NCBI GenBank assembly: GCA_036505875.1
Contig: DASXSR010000051.1
Span: forward strand, 1-48,187
Reading direction: 5' to 3'
DNA: 48,187 bases
Source: Onstottus_A sp036505875
GTDB taxonomy: Bacteria; Acidobacteriota; Blastocatellia; UBA7656
In this document: one piece after another, positions 8,293 through 15,773 of the stretch
How the letters are laid out: the number at the start of each line of letters is the position of its first letter
Position numbering within the stretch: position 1 is the stretch's first letter
Made by a program: the position numbers and the translations under genes
Notes under the pieces: model-generated
What the model was told of the DNA's origin: nothing
What the model saw: only the letters and a program-made list of their open reading frames with translations
The model's database searches: none

Positions 8293-9099
8293 ATGTCTAG
8301 TAATTATGTTCCTCCTACAACTCCAATTGGCGGGCCGACGCAGCAACCTCCGGGGCAGCCTGCAAAGAAGGGCTCAAAGGTCCTGATCGGCATAGTCGTC
8401 GGCTGCGGCGCGTTGACCATAATCGGAATCATCATCATCGTGGTTGGTGGATTCTTTGTGTGGAACAAAGCGAAGCAAGCCGGGCTCGATCCCGATCTCC
8501 TCCAAGAGAAACCCGCACTTGCCGTCGCGAAGATGATGGTAGCTGCAAGTTCTGACGTCGAGCTGGTCTCAGTGGATGACGAGAAAGGTGTAATCACCGT
8601 CAAGGACAAGAAGACCGGCGAGACCCTGACCGTCGATCTCGACGAAGCACAGCAAGGTAGACTGGTCTTCAAGCAAGAAGGCAAAGGCGAGGTGATTATC
8701 GAAGCGAAGGGCGACGAGTCGAAAGACTCGATCGAGGTAAAGACCCCTGAAGGCACTGCGAAGTTTGGGAGCGGTTCTCTCGATAGGCTTCCCGATTGGC
8801 TGCCCGCCTATCCTGGCGTCCAGCCAGAGGGAAGCTATTCGGCGAGAACCGGCGAGGGAGAGAGCGGCGGCTTCCACTTCACGACAAAAGACTCGCCTGA
8901 GAAAGTGATCAGCTTCTACGAAGACAGTCTGAAACAGGCCGGGCTAACCGTCACAACAAACATCTCGCACACAAACGGAAAAGCCACCGGCGGCGTGGCC
9001 ACCGCCGAAACTTCGAACAAGAAGCGAACCGCTTACATCAATGTTTTCACGGCAGAAGAAGGAACCCAGGCTAACGTCGTTTTCGAGGTCAAGCAGTAG
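8293..9099 (+). CDS. Single-span membrane protein with Pro-rich N-terminus, unknown function
   Basis: 268 residues from ATG 8293; the open frame reaches further upstream through the REPIN-like repeat, but that part is not credible coding sequence. N-terminal 26 residues are rich in P, T, G and Q, followed by one hydrophobic segment (KVLIGIVVGCGALTIIGIII, then VVGGFFVW) and a soluble part, probably extracytoplasmic. The soluble part has a beta-rich stretch (GVITVKDKKTGETLTVDLDE, roughly residues 95-115) and a final domain around FHFTTKDSPEKVISFYEDSL. I recognise the last motif as typical of acidobacterial hypothetical proteins but cannot name a function. It is convergent with the HU-actin gene across a 13-bp hairpin. 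Confidence 0.75.
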   Translation: MSSNYVPPTTPIGGPTQQPPGQPAKKGSKVLIGIVVGCGALTIIGIIIIVVGGFFVWNKAKQAGLDPDLLQEKPALAVAKMMVAASSDVELVSVDDEKGVITVKDKKTGETLTVDLDEAQQGRLVFKQEGKGEVIIEAKGDESKDSIEVKTPEGTAKFGSGSLDRLPDWLPAYPGVQPEGSYSARTGEGESGGFHFTTKDSPEKVISFYEDSLKQAGLTVTTNISHTNGKATGGVATAETSNKKRTAYINVFTAEEGTQANVVFEVKQ

Positions 9100-9113
9100 A
9101 CACGCTCAACTAT

Positions 9114-9152
9114 TGGACGAAATAGGCCATAGCCCATGACCTATTTCGTCCA
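9114..9152. terminator. Hairpin between convergent genes (possible bidirectional terminator)
   Basis: TGGACGAAATAGG (9114-9126) and its perfect reverse complement (9140-9152) enclose 13 bases. It sits between the convergent ends of the membrane protein (9099) and the HU-actin gene (9179). There is no long T-run on either side, so it may be a processing or stabilising hairpin, or another REPIN-like element, rather than an intrinsic terminator. Confidence 0.55.
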
Positions 9153-9178
9153 GGCGGCAACACGGATGTCACTGCTTA

Positions 9179-10504
9179 CTACGCGTCGTACATCGCGGCG
9201 ATCAAGCAGCCTCGAGCGGTCGCCGTCAACGGTTCTTCAGCCATTCGTATCTCCGAGATCTCAAGCGGGAACCCGTCGCGCTCGATCGCCTGCTGGAACT
9301 TGTCGAGGAAGCCCTTGGGCTTTGCGGTTCCGCCGCTAAGCACGATGGGTATCGGCTTGTCGATCCTCGGCAGGTTCTTGGTTTCAGCCAAGGCGCCGCG
9401 CAGCGACTCGACCAACGAGAGAATTACGTCGTCGTAGTAGATGTGAAGCGCGCTCTCGTATTTGTTTTGGGGCGTGCGCGACAAGTCGAGACTCTCTTCC
9501 TTGATCAGCCGAATCCTTGTCGGCAGCTCGCTTGTAACGGCTGCGACGTTGCGGTCGATGTAGTCGCCTGCTTTGTTGACGCTGAAGGTCATCACCGGTA
9601 TCGACATGAACGCGAGCGCGACGTTGCACATTCCGCCTCCGCAGCTTACGCCGATGCCGCTGAAGTTTTCTTTTTCGAGCTCGGCAAACACGACCGCGAG
9701 CCCTTCGTTGATGCTCTTCGCGTTGTAACCCATCGAGCCGAGCAAGTCTCTCAGCATCGCTTCGTGGTAAACCAGATTGGACGAGCCGTCATTTCGGGGC
9801 GCGCCGGGAACGCTGAACCGCATGGTCTCGCCGTTTTTGGTCTTGCGCACCAACTGCTGAACGATAGCTTGCATTACCGACATCGAGTACTCTTCGTTCG
9901 GGTTAAGCGTGCCGCCGTTCATCGGTCGACGAACTTCGGTGTTGAACACATTCGCAAAGCGCGCCGCTTCGTTGCCGTAAACTTGCAGCGTCGATCCACC
10001 GTTCAACTGATATGTCACCTTGTTCTGCTTCAGAATGTTCTCGGTGAACTTCGAATAGGGAACCGTGATGAACGCGTTCAACTCGGCCTTTGCCTTGACG
10101 CGGTCAGCAGGCCCGCTCGCCAGAACCAGCCGGCTCGTTCCAATGTCCAAGCCAAGGGCCGCGCCTTCGGCCTCTCGATGAGTTGTTTCGGTTTCGTGCT
10201 TCTTATCCATGTTGCCTCCAAGTTCTATTTCGTCGGTGAGTGTGAGGGGACCGGCGTTGAGACTGATGAGGACCCTGCGAGTTGCCTTCAATCTGACTGC
10301 GCTTCCTGCGGGAATTGGCGAGGGCGCGAATCCGTGTCGCTTCGGTTTCAAGTGCAAACGTCCCAGCCCTCGAATGTGAACGACCTGGGCTCTCCCGAGC
10401 TCGCGCTTGATCGCGTCTAGCGCGGCTTCCACGCCACGAGCGGCGTCGCGTCGGTTAAGCCCGCTTCGCATCGCCGCTTCTTCAATTAGATTGGACTTGT
10501 TCAT
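9179..10504 (-). CDS. HU/IHF-type DNA-binding domain fused in frame to an actin-like ATPase
   Basis: 441 residues in one open frame from ATG 10504. Residues 1-88 are HU/IHF-like: MNKSNLIEEAAMRSGLNRRD, the VVHIRGLGRLHLKPK turn, and AGSAVRLKATRRVLISLN matching the DNA-binding arm. About ten linker residues lead to Met99, where an actin/Hsp70-fold domain begins: phosphate-1 LGLDIGTSRL (about residues 117-126), connect-1-like INEGLAVVFAEL, phosphate-2 GIGVSCGGGMCNV (about 283-294), adenosine motif LSGGTAKPKG (about 389-398), and a C-terminal ATARGCLIAAMY. ATP binding is expected and filament formation is possible. A strong internal Shine-Dalgarno precedes Met99, so the actin domain may also be made alone (343 residues). 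Neighbours are amidase, SPOR and PilZ genes. A sequencing error joining two genes cannot be excluded from sequence alone. Confidence 0.85.
   Translation of the reverse strand: MNKSNLIEEAAMRSGLNRRDAARGVEAALDAIKRELGRAQVVHIRGLGRLHLKPKRHGFAPSPIPAGSAVRLKATRRVLISLNAGPLTLTDEIELGGNMDKKHETETTHREAEGAALGLDIGTSRLVLASGPADRVKAKAELNAFITVPYSKFTENILKQNKVTYQLNGGSTLQVYGNEAARFANVFNTEVRRPMNGGTLNPNEEYSMSVMQAIVQQLVRKTKNGETMRFSVPGAPRNDGSSNLVYHEAMLRDLLGSMGYNAKSINEGLAVVFAELEKENFSGIGVSCGGGMCNVALAFMSIPVMTFSVNKAGDYIDRNVAAVTSELPTRIRLIKEESLDLSRTPQNKYESALHIYYDDVILSLVESLRGALAETKNLPRIDKPIPIVLSGGTAKPKGFLDKFQQAIERDGFPLEISEIRMAEEPLTATARGCLIAAMYDA
10208..10223 (-). promoter_or_regulatory. Internal ribosome binding site and ATG within the HU-actin ORF
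   Basis: On the minus strand TTGGAGGCAAC precedes ATG (10208-10210), in the same frame as the upstream HU domain. The GGAGG core is five to six bases from the ATG, better than the weak GAAG before the ORF start at 10504. It suggests independent or coupled initiation of the actin-like part. Confidence 0.7.
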
Positions 10505-10511
10505 CTTCGAC

Positions 10512-10569
10512 GTAGCACAGACTTCAGTCTGTTCATTGCCCACCTCAAACAGACTGAAGTCTGTGTTAC
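10512..10569. repeat. REPIN-like paired inverted repeat, family 1, copy 2
   Basis: Arms 10512-10533 and 10548-10569 are reverse complements with one mismatch over 22 bp and a 14-base spacer. The core word AGCACAGACTTYAGTCTGT is shared with 8218-8270. It lies between the amidase stop (10572) and the HU-actin start (10504), in the presumed 5' leader of the HU-actin gene. Confidence 0.85.
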
Positions 10570-10571
10570 TC

Positions 10572-11876
10572 CTATTCCAATGCGCGCTCCTTCGAATAAG
10601 CGCGCTCGAACACTCGTGCTTGCAGGCGGCGCTGTTGTTCAATCGTCAAGCCGTTTCTCTCAGCCGCTTCCCCGAGCGCGATGTCGGCTTTCTCCAATCC
10701 TGCCCACTTGCCGCCCGCCGCAGTCACATAGGCCTTGTCGTAGCCAAATCCCAGCCGCGACACGGCTGTAAGCTCCATCTCATACTTGTTGCTGAGACCA
10801 AGCGCCTCGAACGGGAATTCCGACACCCAGTCGGTGTGGTAGCCCATCAACCGGTTCGAGGGGTTAACGCTCACAAGTCCGTGAGTCACGCAGTTGGCAT
10901 CATCGATTCCGTACTTGGAACGAACGACCGCCGTCAGCACCCGGGCGGCGTAAACCTGAGCCTCATTGATTGCTTCGGTTCCGCGCCCTTCAAAGCAAAT
11001 GCCCACGAAGCTTCTGCTCAGGTTCAAGTAGACACTCTTGCCGTCGCTCCAAATCGAATTCCCAGCGTGATTAGCGGCGAACTCGTCGGCCACAATTCGG
11101 TAGGTCCGCCCGAATCTGTCGATCACGTAATTGTAGAGCCTGTGGGCTCGCGAGTACTCGAGCAGCGAGCGAGATTGATTGTTCAATGATGAATTGTAAC
11201 GATCGGTGAACGGCAGCAGGTCGCTTTCTGAAATGTGATAGACGATGCCTACCGGACGAGAGAGCTGTTCGCCTGCGACATCTGAGCGTGCCAGGGCTTC
11301 TAGAGTATACCTATAGAAACGACGCCTGATGCCCTCTGTTTCGAACTCGGTTAGCACGCGAGCGCCGTTGCTGTAGAAATCGTAGCCGTCTCCTTGTTCG
11401 GCAAGCCATACCTTGTCCGGCTTTACTCCCGCGCCGGCGATTGAGGCGAGCGTCTGGGCCGGGCCTGAACCACTTGGCGGGCGTTGGACATCGAGCGAAA
11501 TGTCTCTGGCTTCGGTTGAGACCGTCAGGCTGCTTACAACGCGTGACGCGGCATACACCAGTGTGATTGCAGTAACGAGGGCAATTGCTACACACAACGA
11601 GTAAACGGCATATCTTACCCCATATAGCCACGCCGCGAGCCGCAAGCCAAACGGCGCCGGTTGATCAACGGGCAATACTTTAGCCAGCTCTATCACGATG
11701 ATCGCGCGTTCTGGAAGCGACCCTACAATTGGAACCCTCTCCCAGAAGCCACGCGTTTGCGAAACGCCAAGCGCGCTGTTTAGAAATTTCAATCGCAGCA
11801 CCGGTGACGAGACATACTTCGAATAGCGATCGACGAGCCTCGCGTATCTGAAACTCTGTGAATTAGGCTGCTCCAT
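10572..11876 (-). CDS. Membrane-anchored N-acetylmuramoyl-L-alanine amidase (Amidase_2/PGRP fold)
   Basis: 434 residues from ATG 11876, which has a GAGG ribosome site; the longer open frame to 12026 is not supported. A basic cytoplasmic N-terminal region precedes one membrane segment at about 89-110, then a linker and an Amidase_2 domain from about residue 208. Seen: GIVYHISE (candidate zinc ligand His214), YNYVIDRFGRTYRIV, AANHAGNSIW (His270), NLSRSFVGICFEGR, and THGLVSVNPS...YHTDW (His332, His347, Asp349). Such enzymes cut the amide bond between MurNAc and the stem peptide. The YHTDW ending differs from the usual DPG pattern, so activity is likely but not certain. It lies 17 bases after the SPOR gene, probably in one transcript. 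Confidence 0.85.
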   Translation of the reverse strand: MEQPNSQSFRYARLVDRYSKYVSSPVLRLKFLNSALGVSQTRGFWERVPIVGSLPERAIIVIELAKVLPVDQPAPFGLRLAAWLYGVRYAVYSLCVAIALVTAITLVYAASRVVSSLTVSTEARDISLDVQRPPSGSGPAQTLASIAGAGVKPDKVWLAEQGDGYDFYSNGARVLTEFETEGIRRRFYRYTLEALARSDVAGEQLSRPVGIVYHISESDLLPFTDRYNSSLNNQSRSLLEYSRAHRLYNYVIDRFGRTYRIVADEFAANHAGNSIWSDGKSVYLNLSRSFVGICFEGRGTEAINEAQVYAARVLTAVVRSKYGIDDANCVTHGLVSVNPSNRLMGYHTDWVSEFPFEALGLSNKYEMELTAVSRLGFGYDKAYVTAAGGKWAGLEKADIALGEAAERNGLTIEQQRRLQARVFERAYSKERALE

Positions 11877-11893
11877 TGAGCCTCGGATCGGAG

Positions 11894-12781
11894 TCAGGGT
11901 TGCTCGTAGGGGACTACCATTAATTGCAACGACATTCCGGCAGACCTGGCGCGAAGCTGCGCCTGGCCGGCAAACTTTTGCGCGTCCTCCGCGGTGTTGA
12001 ATCTGCCGACTCGCACCCGGAACCATTTCCCTCGCCGCGCGAGATTGGCGCTGACTACGTAACTTGGAACACCGGCTTCTTTAAGGTTGTGGGCCAGGGC
12101 TTCTGCCTCGGACTGAGTCGAGAACGCCGCGGCTTGCAATGCGAACTTGCCGTCAACGTTGACAGGCTCGGTCGGAGTTGACTGTGAAGCTGGCGGCGTC
12201 TTGCTCGCATTGGCGCTTTGACCGTCTGCTTGCGGCACAGCAGGTTGCGCAATGACTGGCGCGGGTTCCTGGGCCGCTGGCTTAGGGCGTTGCCCTTGCA
12301 AAGCCGGGAGCAAGAAGAAATAGAACGCGGCCGCAATGGTCAAAATCGCGATGATGACAAAGGCAGTTTTGAACTGAGCGAGAGGGTTGCCTTTTCTCTG
12401 ACTCAACAGCACTGGCCATTCGCCCCCAGAATAGTCCCACCCCGGAATCACGGCTTCATCAAAGGTTGGCTCGGTCAACGCAGTGGCTGCTTCTTCGCCT
12501 GGTTCAATCTCAAGCGCAGACTCCGATTCAAAATGAAACGACTCACCCTCAGGAACTGGATCGGACTTTGGTTCGAACACGTATTCAAGACTCGCGCTGT
12601 AGGGCACATTCAGAACCGCCGCGCTCTGGACGTCTTGCCGCGGAGCGGACATTGTGCCGCCAAAAGCACTTCCGACCAGTGTGCGGCACTGTTCGCATAG
12701 TTTTGTCATCGGCGCGGCCGAACTGGGCCCAGACGAACGCCTGCAGAGAGGACAAGACTGGTGCGAGAGTTCACCCGACAT
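11894..12781 (-). CDS. SPOR-domain membrane protein with N-terminal CxxC...CxxC motif
   Basis: 295 residues from ATG 12781; a TTG 39 bases upstream is a weaker alternative. The N-terminus has a zinc-ribbon-like C10xxC13 and C29xxC32, then an acidic low-complexity stretch (65-125), one membrane segment (about 140-158), a Pro/Gln/Ala-rich linker, and a SPOR domain (about 210-295; FALQAAAFSTQSEAEALA, WFRVRVGRFNTAEDAQKFAG). SPOR domains bind glycan strands lacking stem peptides, the product of amidases, and mark the division septum. The gene directly downstream encodes an amidase, a functionally coherent pair. Topology is cytoplasmic N-terminus, periplasmic SPOR. Confidence 0.88.
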   Translation of the reverse strand: MSGELSHQSCPLCRRSSGPSSAAPMTKLCEQCRTLVGSAFGGTMSAPRQDVQSAAVLNVPYSASLEYVFEPKSDPVPEGESFHFESESALEIEPGEEAATALTEPTFDEAVIPGWDYSGGEWPVLLSQRKGNPLAQFKTAFVIIAILTIAAAFYFFLLPALQGQRPKPAAQEPAPVIAQPAVPQADGQSANASKTPPASQSTPTEPVNVDGKFALQAAAFSTQSEAEALAHNLKEAGVPSYVVSANLARRGKWFRVRVGRFNTAEDAQKFAGQAQLRARSAGMSLQLMVVPYEQP

Positions 12782-12961
12782 AAATAAACTTCGGTCCTCA
12801 GAAAGAGGGTCGGTCAACAAGCGAGAGCTTCAGGGGCACTTCAGAGGGGGAACTTCCTGAGCGACGCGATTATCTCACACACCCTTTACCGTGGCAAGAG
12901 TTTATTTTTTCGCAACAATAGTGCCTCGATTGGGTAACCAAACTTCGCCAACCGGGAACGA

Positions 12962-13318
12962 TCACGAGACCCGAGACACGCTTTTCAAGGTTTCGATGTA
13001 CGCTTCTATCTCTTCACGATCTTCATCATCAAGCCCCAGAAATTCCACTCCGAGGCCCGTCCCTTTTTTAACGTAACTCACTCGCGAAATCGCAATGACG
13101 CGATGCTTGTTGCTGGGGAGCTCGAATCGAACCACCATTCGGGTTCCAGGCCGGATGGGTTCCTGAGTGTTAATGAACAGGCCGCCGGTGCTGATGTTGG
13201 CCATGTGTCTTCTAATTCGAGAGGGGCCGCTGCTGCTGTTAGTGAGTTCAAATTCGACCTGGGTGGTTATTGGGGCACGGTCAAACCGCCTCCGTTCGGG
13301 CTGCGCGGAACTTCTCAT
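12962..13318 (-). CDS. PilZ-domain protein (c-di-GMP receptor type)
   Basis: 118 residues from ATG 13318, chosen because AAGGAG sits seven bases upstream; the frame extends to 13477 without support. It is essentially one PilZ domain: RxxxR as RFDR with preceding arginines (ERRRFDRAP), and NxSxxG as ANISTGGLF, both c-di-GMP binding motifs, then IRPGTRMVVRFELP and GLGVEFLGL. Single-domain PilZ proteins transmit c-di-GMP levels to partners. It is upstream of SPOR, amidase and HU-actin on the same strand, but a 180-base gap separates it from the SPOR gene, so co-transcription is not certain. Confidence 0.88.
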   Translation of the reverse strand: MRSSAQPERRRFDRAPITTQVEFELTNSSSGPSRIRRHMANISTGGLFINTQEPIRPGTRMVVRFELPSNKHRVIAISRVSYVKKGTGLGVEFLGLDDEDREEIEAYIETLKSVSRVS

Positions 13319-13565
13319 TATGGCTCCTTCTGCGCGTTGTGTTTGCTGGGGTGAGGAACATTGCGCTTGATAAACGTGAACCGAGTTCGGGAGCTTTGCT
13401 GCTGACAGCCGCTCCGCCTGACGGAGACGCGCTTTCAGATAGGTTAAGACTTTACACAGGATCGCCCGGTTTGACAAGAGCGAATCGATGGTTCGAACCG
13501 CAGTTGATATTGAAACCCGAAATCTATCGCAACAAATTCACAAGAATTTTTAAGCGTCACTTTTA
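13319..13565. other. Intergenic region between divergent PilZ and M23 genes
   Basis: No credible gene; short frames here use rare composition and lack ribosome sites. The region must hold the PilZ promoter on the minus strand, but I see no convincing -35/-10 pair for it. The plus-strand promoter of the M23 gene begins at 13566. Confidence 0.5.
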
Positions 13566-13594
13566 TTGACAATCATCTCTGTGCCTCGTAGAAT
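13566..13594 (+). promoter_or_regulatory. Sigma-70-type promoter of the M23 peptidase gene
   Basis: TTGACA (13566-13571), a 17-base spacer, and TAGAAT (13589-13594): perfect -35 and five of six matches at -10. Expected start of transcription is near 13601, giving a leader of about 90 bases before the TTG start at 13691. Confidence 0.75.
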
Positions 13595-13690
13595 CGGCCT
13601 CCCTGCAACAGCCCTCGTTTTAAGCAGCACTGACGAGCAGATGGTTTTGGTACCACCACGGGCCTGCCGTGTTCTTGAAAGGAGAACGAT

Positions 13691-14452
13691 TTGACGAACG
13701 CAGGATTGGGAAGATTCTTTGCAGCATTCATCTTGGCATCATTCGCAGCCGTTAGCGCGTGGGCGCAGTCGCCGGCTCAAACATCAACCAAAGACCAACC
13801 CACAGAAAAACAAAGCTCCGAGAAGCGAGATACTCAAAAGCCCGAACAGAAGGAATCGAAGCTCATAACTGAGGAGATAGTAGTGACTCCGCCCGCGCCC
13901 ACGATCGTAAAGAAGAACACAACCACCATTGCGATTCCAGCAGAGGGCGTAGGAAATGAATCGAAATACCTGGAGCAGCAGGCCGCTGCATCGAGCGTGA
14001 ACCTTGGAAGTGGATTCGGTTACCGGCGCGATCCGTTCACTCGTCGAGCGAAGTTCCATTCGGGGGTGGACATCAAGGCTCGTTGGGGCGACGCGGTCGG
14101 CGCAAGCCTGGCGGGCATAGTCACATTCGCCGGCTGGTATCACGGTTACGGAAACATGATAATCATCTCTCACGGCGGCGGCGTCACAACCCATTACGCG
14201 CATCTGTCGAGCTTCGACGTCGAAGTCGGAACACGCGTCGAGCGCGGCACGATCATCGGGCGCGCTGGCAGCACGGGCCGCGCCACTTCTCCGCATCTTC
14301 ATTACGAATTACGAATCGACGGCAACCCGCTGCACCCGTTTCAGCCTCTGGCCCTGGACCCCTCTTCCGGTTATTTCAAAGATTCGCGACCGACGGTGGA
14401 CGCCGGCCGTGAGGACGCAGCTCCAACCTCAGGGGCACAAAAAGAAAAGTAA
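13691..14452 (+). CDS. Secreted M23-family (LytM) peptidoglycan endopeptidase
   Basis: 253 residues. The start is TTG 13691, with AAAGGAG six bases upstream. Signal peptide 1-26 (cleavage after SAWAQ region), a charged Gln/Lys/Glu-rich linker (about 27-60), then a LytM domain from about residue 100. Zinc-site motifs are present: HSGVDIKARWG (HxxxD), HYAHLS, and HLHYEL (HxH). The family cuts peptide cross-bridges in the periplasm, or acts as an amidase activator when ligands are lost; here ligands look intact. It has its own strong promoter and an intrinsic terminator, so it is a single-gene unit, divergent from the PilZ-amidase cluster. Confidence 0.92.
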   Translation: MTNAGLGRFFAAFILASFAAVSAWAQSPAQTSTKDQPTEKQSSEKRDTQKPEQKESKLITEEIVVTPPAPTIVKKNTTTIAIPAEGVGNESKYLEQQAAASSVNLGSGFGYRRDPFTRRAKFHSGVDIKARWGDAVGASLAGIVTFAGWYHGYGNMIIISHGGGVTTHYAHLSSFDVEVGTRVERGTIIGRAGSTGRATSPHLHYELRIDGNPLHPFQPLALDPSSGYFKDSRPTVDAGREDAAPTSGAQKEK

Positions 14453-14479
14453 ATTCTCCCTCATAGTGCAATCAGCGCA

Positions 14480-14516
14480 GGGCTCGTTTGAAAACGCGGG
14501 CCCGTTTCTTTTTTTG
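14480..14516 (+). terminator. Intrinsic terminator after the M23 gene
   Basis: GGGCTCGT (14480-14487) can pair with GCGGGCCC (14496-14503), with two G-U pairs, followed by GTTTCTTTTTTTGG. The position just after the M23 gene and the T-run support a rho-independent terminator. Confidence 0.7.
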
Positions 14517-14622
14517 GTCTCGCTCGACGGTCGCATTGCAACTACCTTTGTTTACAGGCATCATCAAATAAGTCGACGGGCATCACATACGGGCAACATG
14601 CCAATTAAGGAAGGAAGTTTTA

Positions 14623-15414
14623 GTGATTAAGAGAACGTTGTTCGTTTTGGCGGTGGGAGCGCTCTGCTTCCCCGCGTCACTTTCCCAAAGCCATTCAATC
14701 AAGTCGGACCGCGCCGGCTCAGCATCAGCCGCTCCGCGCAATCCTTTCGTCGCGGGCGAGCGGTTGAGCTACGACGTGTCGTGGGCGGACTTCATTGTCG
14801 CCGGCGAGCTGAAGATTCAAACCGACGATCGTCGGAACTTCGACGGTGTCGACGGCTATCACGTAACCGCGCAAGCGCAATCAGTTGGGTTAGTGAGCGG
14901 GCTGGTTCTCAAAGTCAACGACGTCTACGATTCATTCATCCAAGCCGCAACCCTCCAGCCGTTTCGCGCCGAGAAACGCACGCGGCACGGCAAGAAGCAG
15001 TCACAATCATCTGTCACAATCGATCATCAGCGCCGACTTGCGCAGCTCGCCGACGGCCGCAAGCTAGAAATACCGCCTGACACTTACGATCTCGCGGGGT
15101 TGATCTTCGCCATCCGTGGAATGGATCTTACCATCGGCAAAGCCCGCACATTCACTCTGTTGGAAGACGGCAAGCTGTACACGATCAAAGTTCAACCTGA
15201 GTCTCGCGAAAAGGTCACAACCAAAGCCGGCAGCTTCGACGCGATCAGGATCGCTACAAGCATGGTCAAGGGAACCGCGGTCGACACGATTTATAACCTC
15301 CGGCTTTATATCACGAGTGATGTTCGTCGTTTGCCGGTGTTGATCACGGCGGAGCCGTCGTGGGGCTCGGTTCGGGCCGAGTTGACCTCGGCGCCCGGAA
15401 CAAAGACCAACTGA
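14623..15414 (+). CDS. Secreted DUF3108 protein
   Basis: 263 residues. The start is GTG 14623, preceded by AAGGAAG. A signal peptide covers about residues 1-22. The mature part matches DUF3108: AGERLSYDVSWADFIVAGEL near the N-terminus, VYDSFIQAATLQPFRAEKRT in the middle, DLAGLIFAIRGMDL, and a final IYNLRLYITSDVRRLPVLI strand pair. DUF3108 proteins are predicted periplasmic beta-rich (lipocalin/LolA-like) proteins of unknown role. The next gene follows after 30 bases and could be co-transcribed. Confidence 0.82.
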   Translation: MIKRTLFVLAVGALCFPASLSQSHSIKSDRAGSASAAPRNPFVAGERLSYDVSWADFIVAGELKIQTDDRRNFDGVDGYHVTAQAQSVGLVSGLVLKVNDVYDSFIQAATLQPFRAEKRTRHGKKQSQSSVTIDHQRRLAQLADGRKLEIPPDTYDLAGLIFAIRGMDLTIGKARTFTLLEDGKLYTIKVQPESREKVTTKAGSFDAIRIATSMVKGTAVDTIYNLRLYITSDVRRLPVLITAEPSWGSVRAELTSAPGTKTN

Positions 15415-15444
15415 AACCCATACGTCAGAAACGGAGAGTAACCA

Positions 15445-15720
15445 ATGACGCTAACCTCCTTCCTGATACTGCTCTTGATTGCAGGCATCTGCGGATCGAT
15501 CGGTCGCGCGATCGTGGGCTACAGTCACGGCGGTTGTCTGGTGTCCATCGCGCTCGGATTCATCGGCGCGATCGTGGGAGTTTGGATCGCTGATGCCGTT
15601 CATTTGCCCGAGCTGTTTTCCGTCAGCGTAGGCGCCCAGCATTTTCCCATCGTCTGGTCGATCATCGGCTCGGCCCTTTTTGTGGCGGTGATCAATCTGG
15701 TCTCGAGGCGCTGGTACTAG
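15445..15720 (+). CDS. GlsB/YeaQ/YmgE-family small membrane protein
   Basis: 91 residues with three hydrophobic helices; family pattern LLIAGICGSIGRAIVGYSHG, LVSIALGFIGAIVGVWIA and a final IIGSALFVAVINLV. GGAGAG lies upstream of ATG 15445. Members are general-stress-associated inner-membrane proteins in other bacteria, with no defined biochemical activity. It follows the DUF3108 gene closely and is convergent with the PPOX gene. Confidence 0.85.
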   Translation: MTLTSFLILLLIAGICGSIGRAIVGYSHGGCLVSIALGFIGAIVGVWIADAVHLPELFSVSVGAQHFPIVWSIIGSALFVAVINLVSRRWY

Positions 15721-15750
15721 ACGGCTTAGACATCAAATCACTGAGCTCAG

Positions 15751-15773
15751 CTAAAGACTGAAATCTGTGCTAG
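15751..15773. repeat. Degenerate solitary half of repeat family 1
   Basis: CTAAAGACTGAAATCTGTGC at 15751-15770 resembles one arm of the paired repeats at 8218-8270 and 10512-10569, without a recognisable partner arm. Its last bases include the stop codon of the PPOX gene (15770-15772). Confidence 0.6.

Noticed and set aside
9443..10420. Long plus-strand open frame opposite the HU-actin gene
   Set aside because: Antisense shadow of a real coding region, with no ribosome site and no recognisable domain.
11877..12026. N-terminal extension of the amidase into the SPOR gene
   Set aside because: It overlaps coding sequence of the SPOR domain, while ATG 11876 has a GAGG ribosome site.
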